Positions 1-7,879 of a stretch of 55,805 nt of DNA are shown here, one piece after another (position 1 is the first letter of the stretch; each line of letters begins with the position of its first letter). Under the pieces are notes generated by a model. That model was not told where the DNA came from. It saw nothing but the letters and a program-made list of their open reading frames with translations, and did no database searches. Both the position numbers and the translations under genes were made by a program. The stretch is from an uncultured Prevotellaceae bacterium (GTDB lineage: Bacteria > Bacteroidota > Bacteroidia > Bacteroidales > Bacteroidaceae), in the NCBI GenBank assembly GCA_902799765.1, contig CADCBZ010000045.1, forward strand, positions 1-55,805. Reading direction: 5' to 3'.

Positions 1-366
1 GCCGTCCTTATCGAAGTAGGAACAGAGTAGCGACACGGTGGGTATCTCAGCAAACGGATCGACGAAGGCCGTGCGGAAACGGGGCAGCACATAGAGATCG
101 CTTGAGCCGGCCTGGATAAAACTGAACAGGCTCGAACCGTCCACACGCTCGCCGCAGGTGAGGATGGTCTCGAGGTAGTCGAGGTCGTTGATGACGAAGT
201 TCAGCGTCTTTAACTTACCGTCGCCGCCAGGATACATGAAGTTCACCATGCGGATGTCGTTATTAACGATGTAGTCGATGATGTCGGCTTTCGTAAATTC
301 CGAAGCCGGTTTCTGAAGTGCCGCTACAATGAGATTAGCATTCAGTTTTAGATGTTTGTTGTCCAT
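1..366 (-). CDS. glnA: glutamine synthetase, N-terminal part (runs off left edge)
   Basis: The minus strand from the ATG at 366 gives 122 residues beginning MDNKHLKLNANLIVAAL and ending at the window edge. The frame shows the beta-Grasp region of a glutamine synthetase: MVNFMYPGGDGKLKTLNF, then GERVDGSSLFSF and FVDPFAEIPTVS. The enzyme makes glutamine from glutamate, ammonia and ATP in the cytoplasm. The catalytic barrel and its metal ligands lie outside the window, so activity cannot be judged. The 88 bases between this gene and the next one upstream are AT-rich and should hold its promoter; I could not fix a clear -33/-7 pair there. Confidence 0.85.
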   Translation of the reverse strand, partial: MDNKHLKLNANLIVAALQKPASEFTKADIIDYIVNNDIRMVNFMYPGGDGKLKTLNFVINDLDYLETILTCGERVDGSSLFSFIQAGSSDLYVLPRFRTAFVDPFAEIPTVSLLCSYFDKDG

Positions 367-454
367 AATTATTTGAAAAATATTGTTCAATATAACATTA
401 GTTTTGCCCAAAAGCACGAATTAATAATTACTCTAAATGTCAATTAATTTAATG

Positions 455-1169
455 CTATTCTTCATCCGGCTGCTGGCCGTCGTGAGCCTTCCAGGCACAC
501 TCGGTAATCTTCATGTCTGAAAAGAGGGCGGTGAATGATGATTCCTCGGGCGAACAAGCATAGATGCCGAACTGGATTTCATCGGCTGCGGCATACATGT
601 GGCAGATGCGCATCTGACTGAAGTTCTCGCCGTCCGTTGAGCACTCTACGCAGTAGTCATCCTCGCGGCGCGAGAAACGATACCACATCGTCTTGACATC
701 GGCAGGGATGGCTGTCGTAGCCCAATCGGAATAGCCCTTGTTTGTAGCCACACTGCCTAAGTGCTGGAACTCGTCGTTCTCGTATTCCACAGACCCTTTC
801 AGCCAGTTCTCGCTGTCGAGATACATCACGATGCCGCACTGGTCAAAGCGCTGATGGCTCTGCGTGAAGTCGGTCTTCACAACGAAGCTGAAGAATTTCT
901 CCTTTGTCTTCATCTGCAGCACAGGGGCATTGTCGTTCTGGAAGTGATAGTACGTGCGCTGCCACAGGTCGGTATGCGGAGCGGTGGTGATGGCAATGGT
1001 GTCACCTTTGACCTCAAAGGCTTTAACTCAGGTCGATGCGCCCACTATCGGCAAGTGCCACCTTTACATCGTCCACGAAGTCGGTTGTCTCGACCTTACT
1101 TTCTTTACTGCCGCAACCTGTCAGAGTTGTTGCTACTGCTGCCATAAACAAAATGTCTTTTATCTTCAT
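455..1169 (-). pseudogene. DUF1349 (concanavalin-like) lipoprotein, frameshifted
   Basis: From the ATG at 1169 the frame starts MKIKDILFMAAVATTLTGC, a clear lipoprotein signal peptide with a lipobox ending in Cys, but it meets a TAA at 1025-1023 after GRIDLS. The next frame continues at once (KAFEVKGDTIAITTAPHTDLW, seen one base over) and runs to a stop at 455. The 155-residue open part carries the DUF1349 pattern, including WYRFSRREDDYCVE and YACSPEESSFTALFSD. Removing one T near 1023-1028 would restore a single protein of about 237 residues. The intact form would be a surface or periplasmic lipoprotein with a lectin-like jelly-roll fold, often found with carbohydrate enzymes. It is either a young pseudogene or a one-base sequence error. 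Confidence 0.7.
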
Positions 1170-1259
1170 AATTGTATTTGTTTTATTTCATTCTCTTTTG
1201 ACTTTCGTCCAAAATGCTCACGCTCGATATAGCTTAAGCAAGCTTAGCTCTGTGCTCGC

Positions 1260-1553
1260 TTAAACGCATTTTTCAAACTTGAACAGTCCATCTTCCTGGT
1301 CACGCTCGGCTCTGCCGCTTGGCTTGTCCAAGAACTGCTCGGGCATGTGCGGGTCTGGATGATGCTCATTGAAAAACTCAACGGCATGGAATCCTAAGCG
1401 GTTGATGTAGAAGTGGATGTTGCGACGGTCGAAGTACGGGGTGTAAGTTTCCCATACCTCCGTCTCAGGATGCAGCGACTCAATGGCTTTCCAAATTGCC
1501 AAAACAGTTGTGAGTGTACTCATATTTAAATTATCGTTATTATTTTTTGCCAA
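1260..1553 (-). pseudogene. C-terminal remnant of a GNAT acetyltransferase
   Basis: This short frame (97 residues, or 87 from the internal ATG at 1523) matches only the C-terminal end of a GNAT N-acetyltransferase: WETYTPYFDRRNIHFYINRLG, then GFHAVEFFNEHHPDPHMPE and a final FKFEKCV. The N-terminal half with the acetyl-CoA-binding R/Q-x-x-G-x-G/A loop is missing. The frame opens inside the stop region of the upstream NifX-like gene (14-base overlap), so it could still be translated by coupling, but it cannot be a working acetyltransferase alone. I read it as a deletion remnant fused to the end of the upstream gene. Confidence 0.65.
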
Positions 1554-1944
1554 AGGATGGAATTACATACACAGGCTTCTCTTCATGGTGAGTACAATCA
1601 TGATGGTCGCAAGATTCTAAAGAATCCTGTAGTTCTCCGTTTTGATAAGACCTGAGCACATCATCCACTTTACCATGACAACCTCTGATGACGGTAATAC
1701 CGTGGGCTGACAGCTTGTTATAGGCACCCATGCCCATGTTACCAGCAAGCATCAGAGTGATTCCTATTTCCTGCATGAAAGAGGCAATATTCGATTTGCA
1801 TCCGCATCCTTCTGGCGAATCCAGACGTTCCTGGTTCACAATCTGATTCTGCTCATCAAGCGTAACTACGGTATAATAGGCACAGTGGCCAAAGTGGTCA
1901 TCGACCATATCCTCACGTGTTGGAATTGCTATCTTCTTCATCAT
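1540..1944 (-). CDS. NifX/NifB-type dinitrogenase iron-molybdenum cofactor family protein
   Basis: This 134-residue cytoplasmic protein starts MMKKIAIPTREDMVDDHFGH, the typical start of the NifX/NafY/NifB C-terminal fold, in which the DDHFGHC segment is conserved. A GCGCKSN segment near residue 47 and GNMGMGAYNKL near 68 follow. The tail is rich in His and Cys (CDHHDCTHHEE), which suggests metal binding. In anaerobes without nitrogenase such proteins are usually uncharacterised metal- or Fe-S-handling proteins; no nif gene is present here, so a role in nitrogen fixation should not be assumed. The 3-prime end overlaps the acetyltransferase remnant by 14 bases. Confidence 0.8.
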   Translation of the reverse strand: MMKKIAIPTREDMVDDHFGHCAYYTVVTLDEQNQIVNQERLDSPEGCGCKSNIASFMQEIGITLMLAGNMGMGAYNKLSAHGITVIRGCHGKVDDVLRSYQNGELQDSLESCDHHDCTHHEEKPVYVIPSFGKK

Positions 1945-1975
1945 TATTTCTAATAATTCTTCTTAATTCACTTTG

Positions 1976-2014
1976 CAAAGATAGTCAAATATCTTATATT
2001 TTTTGTACCTTTGC
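1976..2014. promoter_or_regulatory. divergent Bacteroidetes-type -7 elements
   Basis: On the minus strand TATCTTTGC at 1984-1976 lies upstream of the NifX-like gene. On the plus strand TACCTTTGC at 2006-2014 lies upstream of the FKBP remnant. Both fit the TAnnTTTG element. I found no good TTTG box about 20 bases further upstream for either, so the pair is only a likely promoter region. Confidence 0.4.
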
Positions 2015-2041
2015 ACCGAATATTAGGATAGTTTAGGATTT

Positions 2042-2204
2042 ATGGCAAAACGAGAATACATACAGGCCAACAAGGAATGGCTGGACCATTCAGCAGATGC
2101 ACATCAGCGACAAGTGGGAGATTTACATCCCTGCTGAAATGGGCTACGGCAAGTTCTCTCAGCCTTATCTTTGCCAATATATTTGGAAAGTTTATGAATT
2201 GTAG
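2042..2204 (+). pseudogene. decayed FKBP-type peptidyl-prolyl isomerase
   Basis: The frame at 2042 begins MAKREYIQANKEWLD, the usual start of small Bacteroidetes FKBP proteins, then runs out of frame. In the frame starting at 2097 the FKBP C-terminal core appears: MHISDKWEIYIPAEMGYGKF, followed by loss of the final GGSTLIFE-type strand and a stop at about 2204. Most of the domain between the two parts, including the active-site Y..DF region, is missing. The order is that of one gene that has suffered an internal deletion and a frameshift. No function is expected. Confidence 0.65.
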
Positions 2205-2214
2205 CAACGAGACG

Positions 2215-2361
2215 ATGACTGAAAAAGAGAGAATGCTGGCGGGTGAAATATATTCCGCCGTAGACCCGCAGCTGATAGAAGAGCTGACGGAAGTGAAGGA
2301 GGTAATTCATGACTATAACCTGCTGCGTCCGTCAGAGAAAGAATTACTCATCTTTACTTGA
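2215..2361 (+). pseudogene. N-terminal fragment of a maltose/galactoside O-acetyltransferase (Mac domain)
   Basis: From the ATG at 2215 the 48 residues MTEKERMLAGEIYSAVDPQL onward, ending in IHDYNLLRPSE, match the Mac domain that opens sugar O-acetyltransferases of the LacA/Maa family. The stop at 2359-2361 comes before any hexapeptide-repeat beta helix, so the catalytic part is absent. The fragment lies in the same open frame as the FKBP debris just upstream, and that open frame is not a real gene. I read the region as the joint of two deletion remnants. Confidence 0.6.
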
Positions 2362-2474
2362 ATTTTAAGTTGTTATTTATAATGTGTATGGGGACTCTTG
2401 TTTTACACAAACTCCAGTCAATCCACTCGCAATCTATTTTCTTGACATTTTTGGCGTTTTGAACGGGAAATGAC

Positions 2475-2495
2475 CGTATTTTTACTGAAAATACG
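2475..2495. other. perfect hairpin in a 514 bp gene-free stretch
   Basis: CGTATTTT (2475-2482), a five-base loop and AAAATACG (2488-2495) form an eight-base-pair stem. The stretch 2362-2875 between the gene remnants and the first kinase contains no gene I can support; besides this hairpin it holds three short direct repeats and the kinase promoter region. Confidence 0.5.
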
Positions 2496-2552
2496 TTAAG
2501 GTAGTAGGGTTCAGAAATATCCCTCGTAGTTTAAGGATGTTAATATGCTTTT

Positions 2553-2740
2553 AGCGTCCCCAAGCAGCGTCCCCAAAGGGTTTCCGCTATTAAGGACTAC
2601 TGTTTATGTTGTACCAAAATGTCCTGTAGATCGTATTCCTAAGAGACGGCTATTTAGACACCTTGTGAGAATGTCCCATGTCAATGAGTCGGAATAGAAC
2701 CGTATAGCTTTTTCGTCTCAAAATGACAAGCGTCCCCAAG
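2553..2740 (+). repeat. three copies of AGCGTCCCCAA
   Basis: AGCGTCCCCAA occurs at 2553, 2566 and 2729. The first two copies are two bases apart, the third about 160 bases downstream. The motif is not part of any gene I see. It could be a protein-binding site or debris of a mobile element. Confidence 0.5.
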
Positions 2741-2875
2741 AACTTCTGCAAAGTTATAGGGTTCATTTTTATCTTGCAAAAGCAAATAAAACTTAAAAAA
2801 CCATCTTACTTGACAAAAATGTGCCAAATTTGAGCTATTTTTGCAAAAACAAAAGGAGTGAAGGTATGACCTTAC

Positions 2876-4903
2876 ATGCTTTTACAAGGAATTGCAGAGT
2901 TTAGTTTGGCTGCCTCCAGCTCCACCAATTTGAAAATTAATAAGACTAAAACAACTATTGACCATCTCATGAATCAAGAAGTTGAGAATCAAAAACAGAA
3001 GGCTCGTTTGGCGCTGATCATGAAGACCAGTAAGCTGCGCCTTTGGTTTTACGACCCTACGACACGCCATTGCTGTTACCTGTCGGAGGCAGGCGACTAC
3101 GAGCGTGAATACAACCCTGCCGATTTCGCCCTTTTCTTTCATCGTGACGACCTGGATCAGATGCGTGCGATGGTCTTCGCCATCTGCGAAGGTAAGATGG
3201 ATACGGGGAAGGTGAGCATACGGAGTAGGGCGGGAAGGGAGTCGGACTGCAAACATTATGAGATCTCCTTCTCGGTGATGAGTCGAGGTGTCGATGGCCT
3301 GCCCACCTCGTTGATGGCTATTCAGCACGACGTGACGGAAGAGTATCAGCGGCAGGAGAAGATCAACCAGTTGCTGGCGCGTTATCACACGATCTTCAAC
3401 TCGTCGCTGCTTGATATGCTCTACTACGACAAGAACGGTGTGCTGACCGACCTGAACGAACGGGCCTGCAAGTCGTTCAACGTGAAGAACCGTGAGCAGG
3501 TGCTCGACGGCAGCTTCCTCCTGAAGAACAACCCCTTCTACAGTCAGATACCGCTGAATGAGATGACGAACACGCTGACGGGCAGCATCATCGACTTCAG
3601 CGAGTTTGGTCTGCCGGAATACCGGCTGGAGGAGTTCGGCCTGGAGGGAAAGATGTATTATGAATCCACCATCAACGCCATCCGCAACCTGCAGGGTGAG
3701 CTGGAGGGCGTCTATATGTCGGGCCGTGACATCTCGGAGATGGTGAACTCCTACCACCGCCAGCAGGCCGGCATCAGACAGCTGCAGCAGGGCACGGAAA
3801 GCATCCAGCAGTATATCTCCAACATCGACTACGCCCTGAGCGTGAGCGGTGTGCAGCTGGTGAACTATTATCCCCACTCCTATACGTTTGAACTGATCAA
3901 CCGTGAGACGAAGAAGACACTGCGTATGTCGCAACTGCGCTGTATCCGCCTGGCCACGCTGCGCTTCCGCAGAACGGTGAACAGTGCGCTGAACAGGATG
4001 GATCACCTGACGAAGCGCGGCATCATGCAGGCTATCGAGATAGAGATACGCGACAAGAAGGGCCGACAGATATGGCTGCTCTTCAACATGGTGCCGATGC
4101 TGAATGAGAAAGGAGAGGTGGATCGCTACTTCGGCACCTATCGTGACATCACCGATATGGTGGCGACGGAGCAGCAGTTGGCTGTGGAGACGAAGAAGGC
4201 ACAGGAGACGGAGTTGCTGAAACAGGCCTTCCTCACGAATATGAGTTATGAGATCCGTACACCGCTGAACAACATCATCGGCTATGCAGGACTCTTTACC
4301 AGTGATCATGACGAGAGCGACGAACCTTTCTTCATCGACCAGATCAGAAACAGCACCAACGAACTGTTGCTGGTGGTGAACGACGTGCTTTATATCTCGC
4401 GCCTGGAGGCCAATATGGAGGAATACAAGAAGGAGTCGGTGGATTTCGCCTTTGCCTTCGAGGGGTATTGCCAGAACGGCCTGTCGAACATCAAGCCAGG
4501 TGTGCAGTCTGTCATCGTGCAGCCCTACAACAAACTGCTGGTGGATATCGACAGCAGTCATGTGTCGATGATCATCCAGCGTCTGTGCAATCTTTCCACC
4601 CTGATGACCACCCACGGCTCGATCACCGTCAGTTACGAGTATCATCGTGGGGAACTGACGATCCGCTTCGAAGATACGGGTTCCGGATTTACGGCAGAGA
4701 TAGCGCCTCACATCTTCGACCATTTCGCACGTCATGAGGATGGCGGACTGATCGGCTCAGGCCTCGACCTGCCCATCGTGCAGCTGATGACCAAGCAGAT
4801 GGGCGGTTCCATCGAGATACAGTCAGACTACGGTAAGGGCACGAGTATATGGGTGTCGATACCTTGCACGGCCTCTGTCATTGAAAAGAAAAGGGAGAAT
4901 TGA
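2876..4903 (+). CDS. multi-PAS sensor histidine kinase with Tyr in place of the phospho-accepting His
   Basis: The 675-residue protein has three PAS-like regions (about 45-155, 165-290 and 305-440), a HisKA-like dimerisation region (450-520) and a HATPase domain (560-665). No membrane segment is visible, so it looks cytoplasmic. The H-box reads NMSYEIRTPLNN: residue 458 is Tyr (codon TAT, 4247-4249) where kinases of this class have His. The N-box is also unusual (QRLCNLSTLMTTHG) and the G2 box is GSGLDLP rather than GTGLGLP, while G1 (DTGSGF) is kept. It therefore probably cannot autophosphorylate in the normal way and may act as a partner or decoy of the next kinase. The start is uncertain: AAAGGAG at about 2852 is rather far from the ATG at 2876, and an internal ATG at 2969 is possible. 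Confidence 0.75.
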   Translation: MLLQGIAEFSLAASSSTNLKINKTKTTIDHLMNQEVENQKQKARLALIMKTSKLRLWFYDPTTRHCCYLSEAGDYEREYNPADFALFFHRDDLDQMRAMVFAICEGKMDTGKVSIRSRAGRESDCKHYEISFSVMSRGVDGLPTSLMAIQHDVTEEYQRQEKINQLLARYHTIFNSSLLDMLYYDKNGVLTDLNERACKSFNVKNREQVLDGSFLLKNNPFYSQIPLNEMTNTLTGSIIDFSEFGLPEYRLEEFGLEGKMYYESTINAIRNLQGELEGVYMSGRDISEMVNSYHRQQAGIRQLQQGTESIQQYISNIDYALSVSGVQLVNYYPHSYTFELINRETKKTLRMSQLRCIRLATLRFRRTVNSALNRMDHLTKRGIMQAIEIEIRDKKGRQIWLLFNMVPMLNEKGEVDRYFGTYRDITDMVATEQQLAVETKKAQETELLKQAFLTNMSYEIRTPLNNIIGYAGLFTSDHDESDEPFFIDQIRNSTNELLLVVNDVLYISRLEANMEEYKKESVDFAFAFEGYCQNGLSNIKPGVQSVIVQPYNKLLVDIDSSHVSMIIQRLCNLSTLMTTHGSITVSYEYHRGELTIRFEDTGSGFTAEIAPHIFDHFARHEDGGLIGSGLDLPIVQLMTKQMGGSIEIQSDYGKGTSIWVSIPCTASVIEKKREN

Positions 4904-4905
4904 GT

Positions 4906-6794
4906 ATGAAGATGAATATCATGTTTGACGAGCAGCAGGCCATGACGATGGCGCTCAACATCACTGGCAACCACGTGATGTGTTTCGACTTGAAGGAGAA
5001 CCGTGTCTATGACCTGCACGGCAAGGCGATGTTCGGCAATAATGTGGGTATAGAGGTGTGTTATAACTATGTCCATCCCGACGACTGCGAGAAGTTCCGC
5101 TCCTTCATCCGGCGGCTGAGCGACGGCACCGACATGGAGGCCGAATGCCATTACCGCTGGAACTACAACTATACGGGACAGGGCGAGCCCGACTGGCACG
5201 ATTTCTATCTGCGCGCCATTGCCGAATATGAGGACGGCAAGCCCGTGAACATCATCGCCACCATTAACGACGAGACGGAGACGAAGCGGAAAGAGCGCGA
5301 GGTGGAGCAGGTGTCGGAGCGATACAGGTCGATCTTCGAGAACTCTATCATCGGCATGTCGTTCTACACCCCCGACGGCTGGCTCATCGACGCCAACCGC
5401 ATCATGCGTAAGATATGTAACTTCGACAGCGATACGGGCGATGCGTTCTTCTCGAAGGTGAACCTCTTTGATATGACGCCCTTCAACGAGGTGCTCGATC
5501 ATGTGCATCCTGAAGACTACTGGGCCTGTTCGTTGAGTGTCATTCCAGAGCGTAACATGCGTGTGTATCTGGAGATCAGCGTCCACCCCATCTACGATGA
5601 GCATGACAAACTGATGTATATCTCGTGACGGAGGAACGTAACATGTACCTCAACGTGCTGGACAATGATGCCCGGATGAAGCAGATGAACGAGGCCATCC
5701 AGAACTACGAGGCCGAGCTGCGCTATATGTTGGAGGCCTCGAAGATGCAGACCTGGCGCATCAGCCTCGAACGCGATACCTTGGAATTCTATAATGGTCT
5801 GAACACTGTGGTTCGTTCGTTCAACCTGCAGCAGATGCAGAAGATCTTCGTCGATCAGGATAATGAATTCGTCAAGGCCCTGTCTAACCCCACAGAGGCC
5901 CTGAAGAAACCGCAGGTCTATGTGGGTCAGATGCGTCCGATGGTGACGCAGAGCTCCACGGAGAATCAGTGGGTGCAGATCAACTGTATCCCTGAATACG
6001 ACAAAGACGGAAAGCTGTTGGGTGCCTTCGGCGTCTGGCGAAACATCAACGACCTGATGCACAAGCAGGATCAGCTGCGCAAGGAGACGAAGCGCGCGCG
6101 TGAGTCAGGAGAGATGAAGACATTGTTCCTGGCGAACATGACGCATGAGATCCGTACGCCTATCAACGCGATTGTGGGCTTCTCCGAAGTGCTGTCGTCG
6201 CTGCCTGGTGTAGAAGAGAAAAAAGAAGTCATCCAGATCATTAAGAACAACTGCGACATGCTGCTGCGCCTGATCAACGATATCCTGACGGCTTCCTCGC
6301 TCGAGTCGGGTCACATGGATATCCGTCCCGTTGAGGTCGATTTTGCCAAGTCGTTCAATGAGCTGTTTGAGTCGTTGCGCCCCAGGGTACAGGAGCCAGG
6401 CGTGGAGTTCATCAAAGACAATCCTTATACCACGCTTCCGATCAAGGTCGATGTTGATCGCATGGCGCAGGTCATCACCAACTTCGTGACCAATGCCGTG
6501 AAATATACCCATCAGGGTCACATCAAACTGGGCTACCATACTGAGACCAGAACCGTTGAGGGTCAGCAGCGTGAGGGCTTATATGCCTACTGTGAAGATA
6601 CGGGTGCCGGCATCTCCCCGGAGTCTCAGCAGAAGATCTTCGAGCGCTTCTTCAAAGTCGATGACTTTGTGCAGGGTACCGGTCTCGGCCTCTCCATCTG
6701 TAAGGCCTTCACCGATGCCTGTCATGGCGACATCGGCGTGATATCAGAAGGCAAGGGTAAAGGCTCTATCTTCTGGATGTGGATTCCGCTTTAG
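4906..6794 (+). pseudogene. PAS sensor histidine kinase split by a frameshift
   Basis: An ATG at 4906, three bases after the stop of the upstream kinase, opens a frame of 240 residues with two PAS regions that stops at 5626-5628 just after KLMYIS. A frame starting VTEERNMYLNVL at 5625 continues with a third PAS region, a normal H-box (NMTHEIRTPINAIVGF, His codon 6144-6146), an N-box with NFVTNAVKYT, G1 DTGAGIS and G2 GTGLGLS, ending at 6794. Together they make one kinase of about 630 residues with the same layout as its neighbour. A loss of a few bases at the usual RDVTEER junction explains the break. The second half could still be made from the GTG at 5625 by translational coupling (four-base overlap), giving a kinase with one PAS domain, so activity cannot be excluded. 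Confidence 0.7.
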
Positions 6795-6831
6795 GGCTCG
6801 AATTATTCGACCTAAGATCTGTCATTTGCGG

Positions 6832-6885
6832 GATTTAATTCTGGAACTTGTTACATTTAAATGTAGCAATTGCTGGAATTAAATC
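6832..6885. promoter_or_regulatory. nested symmetric palindrome upstream of cysE (operator or terminator)
   Basis: GATTTAATTC (6832-6841) and its exact complement GAATTAAATC (6876-6885) flank the perfect palindrome TACATTTAAATGTA (6852-6865). The two spacers are both exactly ten bases. The element ends seven bases before the -33 box of the cysE promoter. A site for a dimeric or tetrameric repressor fits this geometry; it could also stop transcription from the kinase genes, though there is no U-tract. Confidence 0.55.
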
Positions 6886-6892
6886 TGGGAAA

Positions 6893-6926
6893 TTTTGGTA
6901 TTTTGCTCGCTTATTCGTATCTTTGC
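6893..6926 (+). promoter_or_regulatory. Bacteroidetes promoter of cysE
   Basis: TTTTG at 6893-6897 and TATCTTTGC at 6918-6926 are separated by 20 bases, matching the Bacteroidetes primary sigma consensus. The cysE start codon follows 28 bases later. Confidence 0.7.
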
Positions 6927-6953
6927 ACCCAAAATAAATAAAATTAGGCTGTT

Positions 6954-7877
6954 ATGATGGACAAGAAACAGGTGAACGACGTGGTGCGCCAGAACGTGGC
7001 GCTCTTGTCGAAACTGTCTGAACAGGAGGTGGGTATGATGCCGGCCACCGAGGCGCCGTTGCCCTCTGTGGATCAGGTGAAGCAGATCATTACGCTGGCC
7101 AAGCGTATCATCTTCCCCGACTATTTCAATAAGCGTCAGCCCGACGAGGCGATCCGCTCCTATTATATCGGTGTGCACATGGAGGAGCTGGTGACGCTGC
7201 TCACGAAACAGATCGCACACGGACTGCAATTTTGTGAGGACTGCGAGGCCATCCGCACGAAGGAACAGGTGTATACGGAGGCAGAGCGACTGGCATTGGC
7301 GTTTGTTAACACGCTGCCGGAGATCAAGCGACTGCTTTATACCGACGTGCAGGCGATGTTTGACAATGATCCTGCTGCACCAAACTATGGTGAGGTGATC
7401 TTCTGCTACCCCTGTATGAACGCCATGACGCATTACCGTATTGCCCATAAGCTGCACGAGCTGAAGGTGCCCGTGATACCGCGTATCATTACGGAACAGG
7501 CCCACTCGAAGACGGGTATTGACATCCACCCGGGCGCGCAGATCGGCGAGTATTTCGCGATCGACCACGGCACAGGCGTGGTGATCGGAGAGACGACGAT
7601 CATCGGCAACCACGTGACCTTGTATCAGGGTGTGACGCTGGGTGCCAAGAGCTTCAAGTATGATGAGCAGGGTAATATGCTGAATATACCGCGTCACCCG
7701 ATCATCGAGGATCACGTGACGGTCTATTCAAATGCTTCGATCCTGGGACGTATCACCATCGGACATCATTCTACGATCGGCGGTAACATCTGGCTGACGC
7801 ATAGTGTGCCGCCCAATTCCAGGATCCTGCAGTCGAAGGCTATAGATGCTGACTTTATTGACGGGGCGGGCATCTGA
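6954..7877 (+). CDS. cysE: serine O-acetyltransferase
   Basis: The 307-residue protein makes O-acetylserine from serine and acetyl-CoA, the first step of cysteine synthesis in the cytoplasm. The N-terminal helical domain (about 1-165) contains FPDYFNKRQPDEAI and the C-terminal part (about 170-300) is a left-handed beta helix with the typical motifs DIHPGAQIGEYFAIDHGTG (catalytic Asp and His region), VVIGETTIIGNHVTLYQGVT and NIPRHPIIEDHVTVYSNA. The sequence is intact and of the long serine acetyltransferase type. ATG codons at 6954 and 6957 are both possible starts. Its 3-prime end meets the convergent 7880-8554 gene with only two bases between the stops. Confidence 0.92.
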   Translation: MMDKKQVNDVVRQNVALLSKLSEQEVGMMPATEAPLPSVDQVKQIITLAKRIIFPDYFNKRQPDEAIRSYYIGVHMEELVTLLTKQIAHGLQFCEDCEAIRTKEQVYTEAERLALAFVNTLPEIKRLLYTDVQAMFDNDPAAPNYGEVIFCYPCMNAMTHYRIAHKLHELKVPVIPRIITEQAHSKTGIDIHPGAQIGEYFAIDHGTGVVIGETTIIGNHVTLYQGVTLGAKSFKYDEQGNMLNIPRHPIIEDHVTVYSNASILGRITIGHHSTIGGNIWLTHSVPPNSRILQSKAIDADFIDGAGI

Positions 7878-7879
7878 GC

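Noticed and set aside
2077-2361. A single 94-residue plus-strand gene
   Set aside because: Only its last 48 residues resemble a protein family (Mac domain). The first part is an out-of-frame reading of FKBP debris.
2882-4735. Long open frame (617 residues) antisense to the first kinase
   Set aside because: It mirrors the PAS kinase reading frame; the composition (many His, Val, Gln, Leu) is that of an antisense shadow, and the plus strand has clear domains.
4906-6794. Programmed ribosomal frameshift in the second kinase
   Set aside because: No slippery sequence or stimulatory hairpin is visible at 5610-5630, and residues expected at the joint (RDV-type) are missing from the DNA, so a deletion is simpler.
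6832-6885. Intrinsic terminator of the kinase genes as the sole explanation
   Set aside because: There is no U-tract and the stems are AT-rich; the equal ten-base spacers and the place next to the cysE promoter fit an operator better, though both roles are possible.
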